Below are positions 8,551 through 16,153 of a stretch of DNA of 36,678 nt, piece by piece. Location: assembly GCA_021324995.1 (NCBI GenBank), contig JAJPIB010000038.1, positions 1 through 36,678 of the forward strand, given 5' to 3'. The DNA is from Chlamydiia bacterium (GTDB lineage Bacteria; Chlamydiota; Chlamydiia; Chlamydiales; Rhabdochlamydiaceae). The translations under genes and the position numbers were made by a program. The notes under the pieces were generated by a model that had not been told where the DNA came from, searched no databases, and saw nothing but the letters and a program-made list of their open reading frames with translations. How positions within the stretch are numbered: position 1 is the stretch's first letter; every line of letters starts with the position of its first letter.

Positions 8551-9744
8551 TTAAAATCCCCAAGAAAAGCCCAGTTCACCGTACTGAGTTCGCCTATTAA
8601 AGAATTGACCTTCGTAAGAGAAACCGTGATGGTAGTCGATATAAAGCCGCATTTTACGCCCAACACCTTGCAGCTTACTCACCTCATAACCCAACTTAAA
8701 CGTCATATCCAAATCCCAATGCCGTTGCTGCCAGTTTTCCAAATGGATCGCAAAAAACGGCGTCCCATAAAGTCTATGGTAATTAAACCTGCTGCCCAAA
8801 ATTCTCAACTCAACCCCATATTCAACATACAACGGCTTAATCTTAAACGATTGATCACTATGAAAAACAACACCAGGGCCAAAATAGCCCCTCAAGCCGC
8901 TTGAAAATTGATAAGAAGAGAAAAAGTCGATCGCTTCCATACTTGGATTTTTGCGCTTTTTCAACTCCCTGCGATGATTGCAAAGAAACTCATCGCCCAA
9001 ATGAGAAGAAATGTGATAAATCCTCAAACGAAAAGACCATTGATCAAACGCATACGTCAGAGGAATCCCCACTAAAAAATCCGTATTCACAAGCTCACAC
9101 GTCTCATGCCGTGGCTTGTGAGGAATATTAGAATAATTAAAAACAGACCAAATTCCCGCTTCAATTCCGATTTGTAAATCCCCATGCCAGCGCATGATAT
9201 CGATCCAACGGAAAACAGGAAAGTCATCCCCCAAAGACACCGCAGCGCAAACATCACCGCAAACCTTGTCTCCCACCCTAAGGGCCGCAGAGTTAACAGG
9301 TTGTCTTGGATCCGCAACGAGCGGGGCAAATAAAACAGTCGACTGAGGGAACCAAACACCCCCCACTCTCGGCTGCTCAACATACTGCTTTCGCGCTTCC
9401 AATTCCTGCTTAGTGACATCCGTCGTCTCAACCGATTTCACCCCAGGCAAATCCTTCACGAAAGAAATAATCGATTTAGCAAGCAAATCGTTATTAGGAA
9501 GATTCGCTAAAAAGACCTTGTGGTTCTTAACAATGACCACAACAAGATATTCGTAGTAGTTAACATCGATCAACGCCTGAATGTAACCTTCGAGATAAGG
9601 ATCCGTCGCATCCGCAAAACTATCGATCGGCAAATTATCCGCTCTCGTCAACACCTCAGACCCAATCCTAGAAAGGAGTCTATCTTCCTCTGCGCAAAGA
9701 GAAAAACACACCAGAGATGCAACCACCGTCAAATACTTGCTCAA
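8551..9744 (-). CDS. DUF1207 family secreted protein
   Basis: This 397-residue protein appears to belong to DUF1207, a family of exported, probably outer-membrane-associated proteins of unknown function found in Chlamydiae and Planctomycetes. The N-terminus (TVVASLVCFSLCAEED) is a signal peptide. The central signature around FPQSTVLFAPLVADPRQP, followed by a G-rich beta-strand pattern and the repeated R-x-Y/W-H strands toward the end (LRIYHISSHLGDE), fits a beta-barrel-like fold. The start is a TTG at 9744: AAGG lies 6 bases upstream, no ATG exists in frame, and a stop codon occurs further upstream. It ends in GELGFSWGF, and a C-terminal aromatic residue is typical of outer-membrane barrels. 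Family assignment is from recall and the function is unknown. Confidence 0.75.
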   Translation of the reverse strand: MSKYLTVVASLVCFSLCAEEDRLLSRIGSEVLTRADNLPIDSFADATDPYLEGYIQALIDVNYYEYLVVVIVKNHKVFLANLPNNDLLAKSIISFVKDLPGVKSVETTDVTKQELEARKQYVEQPRVGGVWFPQSTVLFAPLVADPRQPVNSAALRVGDKVCGDVCAAVSLGDDFPVFRWIDIMRWHGDLQIGIEAGIWSVFNYSNIPHKPRHETCELVNTDFLVGIPLTYAFDQWSFRLRIYHISSHLGDEFLCNHRRELKKRKNPSMEAIDFFSSYQFSSGLRGYFGPGVVFHSDQSFKIKPLYVEYGVELRILGSRFNYHRLYGTPFFAIHLENWQQRHWDLDMTFKLGYEVSKLQGVGRKMRLYIDYHHGFSYEGQFFNRRTQYGELGFSWGF

Positions 9745-9874
9745 AATAACCTTAAGTTTACAAACAGCCCAAATGCCATCTATAAATCACACTCGAGTTA
9801 TATGCAAAAATATTTTTCCCCTAAACTTCTCACTGGAAATTCTTTCCGCCCTCCGCTATCATCTCTCCTCATGA

Positions 9875-9948
<74 letters not shown>

Positions 9949-10020
9949 CTTTCTTAAGTAACTCTGGTACAAGAAACATTAACCTGAGGTACTCATGCAG
10001 ACTTTCATTAAAACTCGGCT

Positions 10021-10045
10021 TTTCCGCACTTTTTACGCAAATCAC
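10021..10045. repeat. Short dispersed repeat, copy 1
   Basis: The sequence TTTCCGCACTTTTTACGCAA followed by ATCAC recurs with few changes at 17747-17776 and 18392-18420. It lies 72 bases after the tRNA, while the second copy lies about 90 bases before the tRNA-like fragment, so the copies roughly bracket the putative island. The flanking 10008-10232 stretch holds a leftward open frame of 74 codons that I do not recognise and do not call. Confidence 0.55.
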
Positions 10046-10244
10046 TGGAACCAACAAGAATCATTCGCTTTTCAAAACATCCCTCAAAAACTGCGTCAAT
10101 TTTTTCCTCAAATGCGGAAAAATTGCGTAAATTCGCATTCTGCAAGATCAAAGAAAACTGATTAGCAACGACAAGAACCACCGGGAGCAACGTATTGCTC
10201 ATCTGATTCCCAAAATGTTCTAGATTCATCATTCAGGTGATATC

Positions 10245-10529
10245 ATGAAGAAAAACATTTAAAGAAGCAGTGAATATAGCAAGAAAGATGGGTCTATTAC
10301 CTATCACGCCGAAGTACGTCGCAAAAACGCCAAACCAATCAGAAAAAAATGCCGCATTCTCAATGAAGCAAAAAACTGGGTCAGAGAAACCAAAACTGCC
10401 ATCCTCAATGCTTAGCCGGTTCCAGATAATAAAGCACGCAAGTTGACTCTCAACGATCTCGTTGACCAAGATCTTCGCCTTCATCTTAACAAGCATCCTC
10501 GACGTCTCAAAGATCAGATACCTCACTAG
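10245..10529 (+). pseudogene. Integrase N-terminal remnant
   Basis: One reading frame of 95 codons runs from an ATG at 10245 and contains two internal stops (TAA as codon 6, TAG about codon 59). Read through, it gives DGSITYHAEVRRKNAKP, then NEAKNWVRETKTAILNA, then KLTLNDLVDQDL and HPRRLKDQ. This is the order seen in the arm-type DNA-binding and core-binding start of tyrosine phage/island integrases (pattern: YxAxVRxKG, TxxEAxxWxRExExAI, TLxDLIDRY). The catalytic half is absent. It lies 300 bases downstream of the tRNA in the same direction, the usual place of an island integrase. Assignment is by recognised pattern; no catalytic residue can be checked because that part is gone. Confidence 0.75.
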
Positions 10530-10585
10530 AGTATAACACTTTGAACGCAAAAAAATTTTGCATCTTTCTCAAAAGACTGCTCATC

Positions 10586-10602
10586 TGATATATTACATAT
10601 CA
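10586..10602. promoter_or_regulatory. Candidate GntR operator
   Basis: TGATAT and ATATCA form a perfect 6-bp inverted repeat with a 5-base spacer, centred about 29 bases before the ATG of the GntR gene. The size fits operators of FadR-type GntR repressors, which often control their own operon. The palindrome overlaps a TATATT that could be a -10 element, but no good -35 box is visible. Binding by the neighbouring regulator is inference. Confidence 0.5.
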
Positions 10603-10622
10603 AACATTAACGGACGGCTCAT

Positions 10623-11264
10623 ATGGAAAACAAAATCCAGCGCACGTTTGTACGCCAAGAAGCGTATGCAAGGCTTCGTAATTGGATTTTAGATGGGACC
10701 CTTGCACCAGGATCACAACTGAAAGACAAGGAATTGGCAGCTCAGTTAGGTGTCAGTCGTACTCCTGTTCGAGAAGCTCTACTACGTCTTGAAGATGAGG
10801 GATTAGTCAAGACAAAGCCAAACAGCTCTACCCTTGTAAGTTCGATCGATTTTCACGATGCTTTTCATCTTTATTCCATTGTTTGGACATTGGAACGCTT
10901 GGCGTTAAGTCAAGCTTTTGGATCAATCACAGAAAAGCACATCCAAAATATGGCAGAAGCGAACGAGCGATTTTTGGAGAAAATGAAAGCGAAAGATCGT
11001 CTTTCTGCCCTGGAAGCTGACTACGAATTTCACTCGATATATCTAAAACTTTCAAACAATCAAGAATTAGAAAAAATCATATCTGAATTAAAAACGAAAC
11101 TACAAAGACTTGATCTTTATTACTTTGAAAAAATAAAAAACGCAATTCTTTCCTACGACGAGCACATGCAAATCATCGACGCTTTGATACGTAAAGACCT
11201 CCCTCTAGCCATGGAAGCTATCGAGCATAATTGGAAAAACAGTTTTAACCGCTTTGAACTTTAG
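10623..11264 (+). CDS. GntR family regulator, FadR/FCD type
   Basis: This 213-residue transcription factor has an N-terminal winged helix-turn-helix at about residues 10-70. It contains ILDGTLAPGSQLKDKELAAQ and SRTPVREALLRLEDEGLV, the classic GntR signature. An all-helical FCD ligand-binding domain follows, with a characteristic helix pattern including DYEFHSIYLKLSNN (D and H in FCD proteins bind metal or ligand). The C-terminus is normal (HNWKNSFNRFEL). It is the first gene of a tight rightward operon with the DUF2000 gene 9 bases downstream and an aminoglycoside-kinase-like gene after that. The palindrome at 10586-10602 suggests autoregulation. The inducer is unknown, possibly a small organic acid or the substrate of the neighbours. 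Confidence 0.92.
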   Translation: MENKIQRTFVRQEAYARLRNWILDGTLAPGSQLKDKELAAQLGVSRTPVREALLRLEDEGLVKTKPNSSTLVSSIDFHDAFHLYSIVWTLERLALSQAFGSITEKHIQNMAEANERFLEKMKAKDRLSALEADYEFHSIYLKLSNNQELEKIISELKTKLQRLDLYYFEKIKNAILSYDEHMQIIDALIRKDLPLAMEAIEHNWKNSFNRFEL

Positions 11265-11273
11265 GAGACCCAT

Positions 11274-11684
11274 ATGTTCGCAAACAAATTAGTCGCCGTC
11301 ATGAATGAAAAAATTGAGCCTGGTGTTATCATGAATGCGCTTGCGCACATGTGTATCGGCTTTGGGTCTGATATTGGGAAAGAGCCTTTGCACCTAACCA
11401 ATTATGTCGACGCCGATGAAGGCAGCCATCCTAATATATCAGAAATGCCTTTCATGATTTTGAAAGCCAATTCAAATAAAATAAGAGCATTAAGGCTAGC
11501 AGCTCAACAAGCAGGGATTCAATGCGTAGATTTCACCGACACAATGACTGTCGGGACTTACTTAGAGCAGATAGAGAGAACAAAACAAACTAAAGAAGCT
11601 GACCTTGTCTATTATGGGATTGTCCTATTTGGTGATTGGACAAAAGTATCTGAATTAACAAGAAAATTTTCTTTGTGGAAGTGA
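11274..11684 (+). CDS. DUF2000 family protein
   Basis: This 136-residue protein matches DUF2000 as I remember the family. It begins NKLVAVMNEKIEPGVIMNALAHMCIGFG, a helical MNALAHM stretch, and later has the MPFMILKANSNKIR and VDFTDTM blocks. Members adopt a fold like peptidyl-tRNA hydrolase 2, but a biochemical role is not established for most. No signal peptide or membrane segment is seen. An AGGAG box lies 5 bases before the ATG. It follows the GntR gene by 9 bases and precedes the kinase-like gene by 5, so all three are probably one transcript under the GntR protein. DUF2000 genes commonly sit beside transcription regulators, which fits a conserved pair. Confidence 0.8.
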   Translation: MFANKLVAVMNEKIEPGVIMNALAHMCIGFGSDIGKEPLHLTNYVDADEGSHPNISEMPFMILKANSNKIRALRLAAQQAGIQCVDFTDTMTVGTYLEQIERTKQTKEADLVYYGIVLFGDWTKVSELTRKFSLWK

Positions 11685-11782
11685 GACAAATGAGCGACCT
11701 GAATGTAGTTATAGACACCTTCCTTATACATCGTTTGATTGCTTCTCAATTTCCTCAATGAAAAGGTCTACATATTGAACCC

Positions 11783-12586
11783 GTGGCAATGAGTGGCTGG
11801 GATAATCGAACTTTTCATCTGGGTAAGGATATGTCTGTTCGCTTGCCAAGTGCTGCTGATTATGAATTACAGATAGAAAAGGAGCACCAATGGTTGTCAA
11901 AATTAGCTCCAAACCTTCCATTGCCTATTCCTGTTCCTTTAGCAATGGGTAAGCCTGAGCACGGATATCCTTGGAAATGGTCTATTTACAGATGGCTTGA
12001 AGGGAAAAGTGCTCATTCAGCACCAATAAGCGATCTAACCGTATTCGCGGCTGATCTTGCCAACTTTTTGATAGCCTTATATAGAATCGATACAACAGGA
12101 GGACCAAAGCCTGGAGCGCATTGCTTCTACCGAGCTGGATCGCTATCAGTTTATGATGCTGAAACGCGTCAAGCTATCGCTTCCATGGAAGGCCAAATTG
12201 ATACTTCTGCTGCCACTGCTGTTTGGGAAATAGCTCTTTCCACTTCTTGGAAGAATCCTCCCGTATGGGTACACGGTGATATCAGTACTGGTAATCTTCT
12301 AGTAAAAGCAGGCAACTTATGTGCTGTCATCGACTTTGGACAATTAGCCGTAGGCGACCCTGCATGTGATCTTGCAATCAACTGGACGTTGTTTCATGGT
12401 AAAAGCAGGGAAACTTTTCAAAGAATCCTTTCTTTGGATAAAGACACGTGGACTCGTGCACGCGGTTGGGCTTTGTGGAAAGCTTTGGTGGTTGCAGCTG
12501 GCTTTACCAATCCAAATAACACCGAATCTTCACAATGTCGGCGTATTATTGATGAACTGCTCGCAGATCACGAGCATAAGAACTAA
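11783..12586 (+). CDS. Aminoglycoside phosphotransferase family kinase with disrupted N-terminus
   Basis: This APH-type small-molecule kinase keeps its catalytic core: the Brenner motif VHGDISTGN (catalytic D) and the metal-binding VIDFGQLAVGDPACD. The real gene seems to begin at 11690 (MSDLNVVIDTFLIHRLIASQ), 5 bases after the DUF2000 stop, but an in-frame TGA at 11759-11761 replaces the Trp normally found in the FPQW-type segment. The open frame from ATG 11783 lacks about 31 residues. TGA is an ordinary stop elsewhere here, so this is a nonsense mutation or needs readthrough or re-initiation. The substrate is not necessarily an antibiotic; chromosomal relatives of this type are of unknown specificity. 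It ends 3 bases from the convergent tetR stop. A more decayed relative lies at 30.4 kb. Confidence 0.85.
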   Translation: MAMSGWDNRTFHLGKDMSVRLPSAADYELQIEKEHQWLSKLAPNLPLPIPVPLAMGKPEHGYPWKWSIYRWLEGKSAHSAPISDLTVFAADLANFLIALYRIDTTGGPKPGAHCFYRAGSLSVYDAETRQAIASMEGQIDTSAATAVWEIALSTSWKNPPVWVHGDISTGNLLVKAGNLCAVIDFGQLAVGDPACDLAINWTLFHGKSRETFQRILSLDKDTWTRARGWALWKALVVAAGFTNPNNTESSQCRRIIDELLADHEHKN

Positions 12587-12589
12587 TAT

Positions 12590-13231
12590 TCAGAATGGCT
12601 GATTTCTTCCAATGATCAAGGTATTGGCAAGTAGGTCAGCCAACCATTTTTCATATTCTTCAGATGTCCATCCTTGCTCAATCACTAACATGCGATATGT
12701 ATCACGCCCAGTGAAGAGCCACAGAATGTCACGCGCTCTATTCATGCTCATATCTTTGGCAAGAGAGTGTTCTTCTGCCATTGCATTTATAGTCACTTCT
12801 TGCCGTTCATGCCTCCGCCTCTCTCTTTCTCTTTCAAGCTCTTTGAATTCAGGGGATAATACGGAAGCTCCTCGAAACACTTCCATTTGAGCCCGTTCCG
12901 CATCGTACATTTGACGCGCAATTCTAGCAGAATAAAGAAGTCTCTCTTCTGGAGACGTGGCTTTTTTACTTTTTTCAACAAGAGCTTCAAATTGATCTTT
13001 GGGAAAAACTTCATCCATTAAGGCCCGAAGAACGCCTCGTTTAGATTGAAAAAGGGAGTAAACAGTAGGAATCGCCACATTCGCTACTTGGGCTATTTTT
13101 TCAATTGTTGCGTATTCGAATCCCTCTGACTCAAAAAGATTTTTGGCGGCCTCGAGGATACGCTTTCTTGTCTGCGCAGCTTGTGCATTTCTTGATGTAG
13201 ACCGGTAGGGTCTTTTTTTAGGTTTTGACAT
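12590..13231 (-). CDS. TetR family regulator
   Basis: This 213-residue protein has a TetR/AcrR helix-turn-helix at about residues 22-68. It runs from RKRILEAAKNLFESEGFEYA through TIEKIAQVANVAIPTVYSLF to SKRGVLRALMDEV. The C-terminal ligand domain is helical and divergent; the ligand cannot be predicted. It is divergent from the SnoaL-like gene with 57 bases between start codons. A 14-bp palindrome in that gap (13238-13251) is the probable operator. No ribosome binding site precedes the ATG. The predicted promoter (-35 TTGACA at 13269-13264, weak -10 TAAACT at 13246-13241) would give a leader of only a few bases, so the mRNA may be almost leaderless. It likely represses itself and the SnoaL-like gene. 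Confidence 0.92.
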   Translation of the reverse strand: MSKPKKRPYRSTSRNAQAAQTRKRILEAAKNLFESEGFEYATIEKIAQVANVAIPTVYSLFQSKRGVLRALMDEVFPKDQFEALVEKSKKATSPEERLLYSARIARQMYDAERAQMEVFRGASVLSPEFKELERERERRRHERQEVTINAMAEEHSLAKDMSMNRARDILWLFTGRDTYRMLVIEQGWTSEEYEKWLADLLANTLIIGRNQPF

Positions 13232-13253
13232 ATTAGATATAGTTTACTATAAT
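13225..13253 (+). promoter_or_regulatory. Consensus sigma-70-type promoter of the SnoaL-like gene
   Basis: TTGACA at 13225-13230, a 17-base spacer, and TATAAT at 13248-13253 match the consensus in all twelve positions and in spacing. The -10 lies 35 bases before the ATG at 13289. The -35 overlaps the tetR start codon. The palindrome TATAGTTTACTATA covers the spacer and most of the -10, so repressor binding would block RNA polymerase. Confidence 0.85.
13238..13251. promoter_or_regulatory. Probable TetR operator
   Basis: TATAGT-TT-ACTATA is a perfect 6-bp inverted repeat with a 2-base centre. It lies midway between the divergent tetR and SnoaL-like starts. It covers the -10 of both predicted promoters, the usual geometry for a TetR-type autorepressor. 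Assignment is by position and symmetry. Confidence 0.75.
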
Positions 13254-13269
13254 CAATTCAAAATGTCAA
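13241..13269 (-). promoter_or_regulatory. Probable tetR promoter
   Basis: On the minus strand, TTGACA (13269-13264) is followed after exactly 17 bases by TAAACT (13246-13241), a 4 of 6 match to the -10 consensus. Its -10 lies inside the operator palindrome. Transcription would begin about 3 bases before the tetR ATG, leaving no room for a ribosome binding site. Confidence 0.55.
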
Positions 13270-13288
13270 AGCCAAAAGGAGAAAATCG

Positions 13289-13657
13289 ATGAAAGACACA
13301 ACAGCCATAGCAGTAGCCTATTATATGGCACTCGGAAAGAAAAATCTTGAAGAATTAAAACGATACCTACATCCTAATATTCATTTTACCGATCCCCAAG
13401 AGCAGGTAATAGGCAAAGAGACAGTCCTTAAAGCTGCCACAGGCTTCTCCGCCATCTTTAAGTCTTTAACAATTCGAGCGAAATTTGGCTCAGAAAATGA
13501 AGCCGTGATCATTTATGATGTAGAAATTCCGAGCTTCGCCGAGCCTTTGCGCGCTGCATCACACCTAAGCTTTCAGGATGGTCTTATCTCAAAAATTGAT
13601 CTCATTTACGACACTCGATGTTTCATCGAGAAAAAAAAGGAAGTTTCTTCTCGATAA
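13289..13657 (+). CDS. SnoaL-like/NTF2-fold protein
   Basis: This 122-residue protein has the alpha+beta cone pattern of the NTF2/SnoaL superfamily. An opening helix (AVAYYMALGKKNLEELKRYL) is followed by HPNIHFTDPQEQVIGKE and by strands with F.DGLISKIDLIYD. Members are polyketide cyclases, isomerases, dehydratases or ligand-binding proteins; the active-site residues cannot be fixed here. An AAGGAG box lies about 8 bases before the ATG. The gene has its own consensus promoter and is divergent from tetR, so it is probably the main target of that repressor, perhaps a detoxifying enzyme for the TetR ligand (inference). The last residues overlap AT-rich sequence leading into a family 2 repeat at 13694. 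Confidence 0.75.
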   Translation: MKDTTAIAVAYYMALGKKNLEELKRYLHPNIHFTDPQEQVIGKETVLKAATGFSAIFKSLTIRAKFGSENEAVIIYDVEIPSFAEPLRAASHLSFQDGLISKIDLIYDTRCFIEKKKEVSSR

Positions 13658-13693
13658 AAAGTAAAGAAACAATAGAATTGTTTTGCAAAGGAA

Positions 13694-13860
13694 TATACCC
13701 AAATGCATTCAAAAGTTGGGAATTTGGCAAGAAGGCCGCGCAAATTTTTGTGTTTGGAGTGAGTGACCATTGCCGGAGGATGCAAGGCACCAATGAAGAC
13801 CAAAAATTTACCGCGAAGCCGACACAGCCAAAAACCAACTCTTGAATGCATTTGGGTATA
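13694..13860. repeat. Palindromic repeat family 2, copy 1
   Basis: This 167-bp element has long, nearly perfect inverted ends. TATACCCAAATGCATTCAA... at the left matches ...TTGAATGCATTTGGGTATA at the right, and the inner arms continue the pairing. The centre (CGCAAATTTTTGTGTTTGG, then GAGTGACCATTGCCGGAG) is shared with copies at 26137 and 36533. It encodes no convincing protein, as frames across it are unlike any gene. It follows the SnoaL-like gene. Confidence 0.85.
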
Positions 13861-13872
13861 AGTCTCTAAGTC

Positions 13873-14128
13873 CTAATGCTTTTTCCAATCTCTCGTAGCA
13901 ACCATCTTTTCAAAACCAAGCTTCCTCAATTTACCCGCCGGATCTTGAGCTTCTAATTTAGACCAATCAGCGAGAGAAGCCTGATTCATCCAATTTGACA
14001 ACTGTTTCTGAAATATCTGCAGCAATTTCGGAAGCTGCTGAGAGGAAAGCAAATTCAGCAAGCGCTTGTTCGGAAAAATCCTCTAACTGCGTAGTTACCT
14101 ACCAGATCCCATAGAGATCTTTGAGCAT
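13873..14128 (-). pseudogene. Unrecognised decayed reading frames
   Basis: On the minus strand an ATG at 14128 opens a frame with one internal TAG after nine codons (MLKDLYGIW-stop). It continues as VTTQLEDFSEQALAEFAF and then LSAASEIAADISE before ending. An overlapping frame carries on with NWMNQASLADWSKLEAQDP and GKLRKLGFEKMVATRDWKKH to a stop at 13873. A frameshift near 14010 would join them into one helical protein of about 80 residues. I do not recognise the family. The 14129-14340 gap before the SDR gene shows nothing else except an AGAGAGGG ribosome binding site. Confidence 0.4.
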
Positions 14129-14340
14129 TTTTGATGCACTATATATTGAACAGACAAAAATAGTGAACAATTAGGAGAGATTAAGAGGTTGGTCGTTGAA
14201 ATGGTTTTATTATTAATGATTTATGTGAATTGGACGCCTCATCAAAAAAATTCGGAATAGTTACGCGTTGGAGAGATATTCCTGCAATTTCATAGATTAC
14301 TTGTGGACTATTAGCTTATAGATATTTTAAAGAGAGGGTT

Positions 14341-15774
14341 ATGAAAATCTTACTTACTGGAGCTAATGGGTATATTGGAACGCGCCTTCTTCCCCGTTTG
14401 ATAGAAGAAGGGCACGAGGTCTATGCGCTGGTAAGAAGCCGCTACCGAATTGAAACTCCTAAGAAATTTCAATCCCAGCTTCATATCATTGAAGCGGATC
14501 TGCTGAATCCTTCCTCTTTGCTAAAGATTCCGGATGATATCGCTGCAGCTTACTATCTAGTCCATTCAATGAGTTATTCGCAAAAATTTTCTGAATTAGA
14601 AGCAAGATCTGCAAAAAATTTTGTAAGCCGTTTGGAAAACACGCAAGCGAAACAAATCATCTACTTAAGCGGTCTCTCAAATGAAGCCCATCTTTCCCGT
14701 CATTTAACCTCGAGAAAAAAGGTAGGAGAAATTCTCAAGATGGGAAAAGTTCCTGTGACCATCCTAATGGCGGGCATTATCATTGGATCCGGAAGCGCTT
14801 CATTTGAAATCATTCGAGATTTGGTTGAAAAACTGCCTGTTATGATTGCTCCTAAATGGCTTAACAAATTAACTCAACCCATCGCTGTACGAGATGTTTT
14901 AACTTATTTGACTCTGATCCTTGGTAACTCAGCTTGTTTTAACCAATCTTTTGAAATTGGAGGGCCCGATGTCATGAGTTACAAAGACCTTTTGCTGAAG
15001 CTCGCGAAAATCAGAGGGTTAAAGAGAAAAATCTACCCTGTTCCTGTCCTTACCCCACGCCTTTCTTCCTATTGGCTATTTTTTGTAACGAGTACGAGCT
15101 TTTCACTTGCCCGTTTCCTTGTCGAAAGCTTAATGAATAATGTCATATGCAAAGAAAATCGAATCACATCACTTTTCCCGAGAAAACTTCTCAGTTACGA
15201 AGAGGCTGTTAAACTTGCTTTCACCCGCATTGAAGAAGATTGGGTGCCTTCAAGCTGGAAAGATACTTTAAGCGGGACCACTTTAAATCCAGATCTTTCC
15301 ATTTACGTCCAGGTTCCTCGATTTGGCATCTTGAGCGATAAACGCAGAATTCCCTTTTGTTGTCCTATAGAACAAGTGCAAAAGCGGATTTGGTCTCTAG
15401 GAGGAGATCGAGGTTGGCTTGCGATGAATTGGGCTTGGAAACTTAGGGGTTTTTTGGATAAATTGGTGGGAGGAATTGGGCTGCGTCGAGGCAGGACTCA
15501 TCCAACGCGGCTAAAAGTAGGAGACGCTCTCGATTTCTGGCGCGTTTTATTAGCGGATGAGAAAAATCGACGCTTACTTCTCTATGCTGAAATGAAATTG
15601 CCAGGTGAAGCATGGCTTGAATTTGAGATCATCCCTCATGAAACGGGAGGAGCTCTGAAACAAACAGCATCATTTCGTCCCAATGGAGTCTGGGGTAGGT
15701 TTTATTGGTATAGTCTTTACCCGTTTCACGCTCTTATTTTTAGCCAATTAGCAAAACGCATCGCAAAGGGATAA
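14341..15774 (+). CDS. NAD(P)-binding atypical SDR with C-terminal DUF2867
   Basis: This 477-residue protein has two domains. The N-terminal Rossmann domain starts KILLTGANGYIGTRLLPRL (G7-x-x-G10-x-x-G13 dinucleotide-binding motif) and belongs to the atypical/extended SDR group related to NmrA and NDUFA9. The catalytic YxxxK is not in the usual form, so binding or regulation is as likely as catalysis. From about residue 320 the C-terminal part (YVQVPRFGILSDKRR...) matches DUF2867, a START-like domain usually fused to this SDR type. No signal peptide is seen. It has an AGAGAGGG box before its ATG and no operon partner. Such fused proteins are common in Bacteroidetes, Proteobacteria and some Chlamydiae; the substrate is unknown, with a lipid or quinone role only suggested. 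Confidence 0.88.
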   Translation: MKILLTGANGYIGTRLLPRLIEEGHEVYALVRSRYRIETPKKFQSQLHIIEADLLNPSSLLKIPDDIAAAYYLVHSMSYSQKFSELEARSAKNFVSRLENTQAKQIIYLSGLSNEAHLSRHLTSRKKVGEILKMGKVPVTILMAGIIIGSGSASFEIIRDLVEKLPVMIAPKWLNKLTQPIAVRDVLTYLTLILGNSACFNQSFEIGGPDVMSYKDLLLKLAKIRGLKRKIYPVPVLTPRLSSYWLFFVTSTSFSLARFLVESLMNNVICKENRITSLFPRKLLSYEEAVKLAFTRIEEDWVPSSWKDTLSGTTLNPDLSIYVQVPRFGILSDKRRIPFCCPIEQVQKRIWSLGGDRGWLAMNWAWKLRGFLDKLVGGIGLRRGRTHPTRLKVGDALDFWRVLLADEKNRRLLLYAEMKLPGEAWLEFEIIPHETGGALKQTASFRPNGVWGRFYWYSLYPFHALIFSQLAKRIAKG

Positions 15775-15799
15775 AATGGAAAAGAAATTTCGAAAATCC

Positions 15800-16111
15800 T
15801 CTTTTTATTCAGACAGGATTTGCGACTTGAGGATAATACAAGGCTTATTTTTGCATTAAAGTCTTTGGAAGTTGTCATTCCTGACTTAATTTTTAAGCTA
15901 GAACAAATCGAGAAAAAATCCTTTTAGAAGCGATCATTGTATGGCTGCGATGTCAGACCTGTTCGTAAATGGAAAAAACGCTTCAAGGACGGAGGAACTT
16001 CGGGCTCTGAAAAACAAAAGCCGTTCTCCTCATCGGTGTCCTCATAAGACCTCGAAAGAGGAGGAAGAACAGATTATTTCCAAACGAGAACTGATCCCTG
16101 ATTCTTAAGCC
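15800..16111 (+). pseudogene. Transposase N-terminal remnant
   Basis: A frame starting near 15800 reads LRLEDNTRLIFALKSLEVV, then PDLIFKLEQIEKKSF, meets a TAG, and continues SLYGCDVRPVRKWKKRFKDG. After a frameshift near 16010 the next frame reads KNKSRSPHRCPHKTSKEEEE, then QIISKREL and a stop at 16108. The pattern WKKRF..GG..GL..RSR.PHR.P..T..E.E..I resembles the helix-turn-helix N-terminus of IS481-like and related transposases. Only this part remains, with at least one stop and one frameshift. It lies directly before the truncated amidotransferase and may have caused its truncation. The upstream half is less certain. Confidence 0.6.
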
Positions 16112-16153
16112 CTAGCTTAAAAAATTTTCTGATTCACCCTAAAATCGCTCTTC

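Noticed and set aside
10233..10550. Leftward open frame of 105 codons
   Set aside because: It is the antisense of the integrase remnant, whose plus-strand frame matches a known family pattern.
11759..11761. TGA read as Trp by genetic code change
   Set aside because: TGA ends several intact genes in the window, so the standard code holds; a nonsense mutation is simpler.
13618..13851. Several overlapping open frames on both strands
   Set aside because: They lie in the family 2 palindrome; symmetry creates open frames on both strands.
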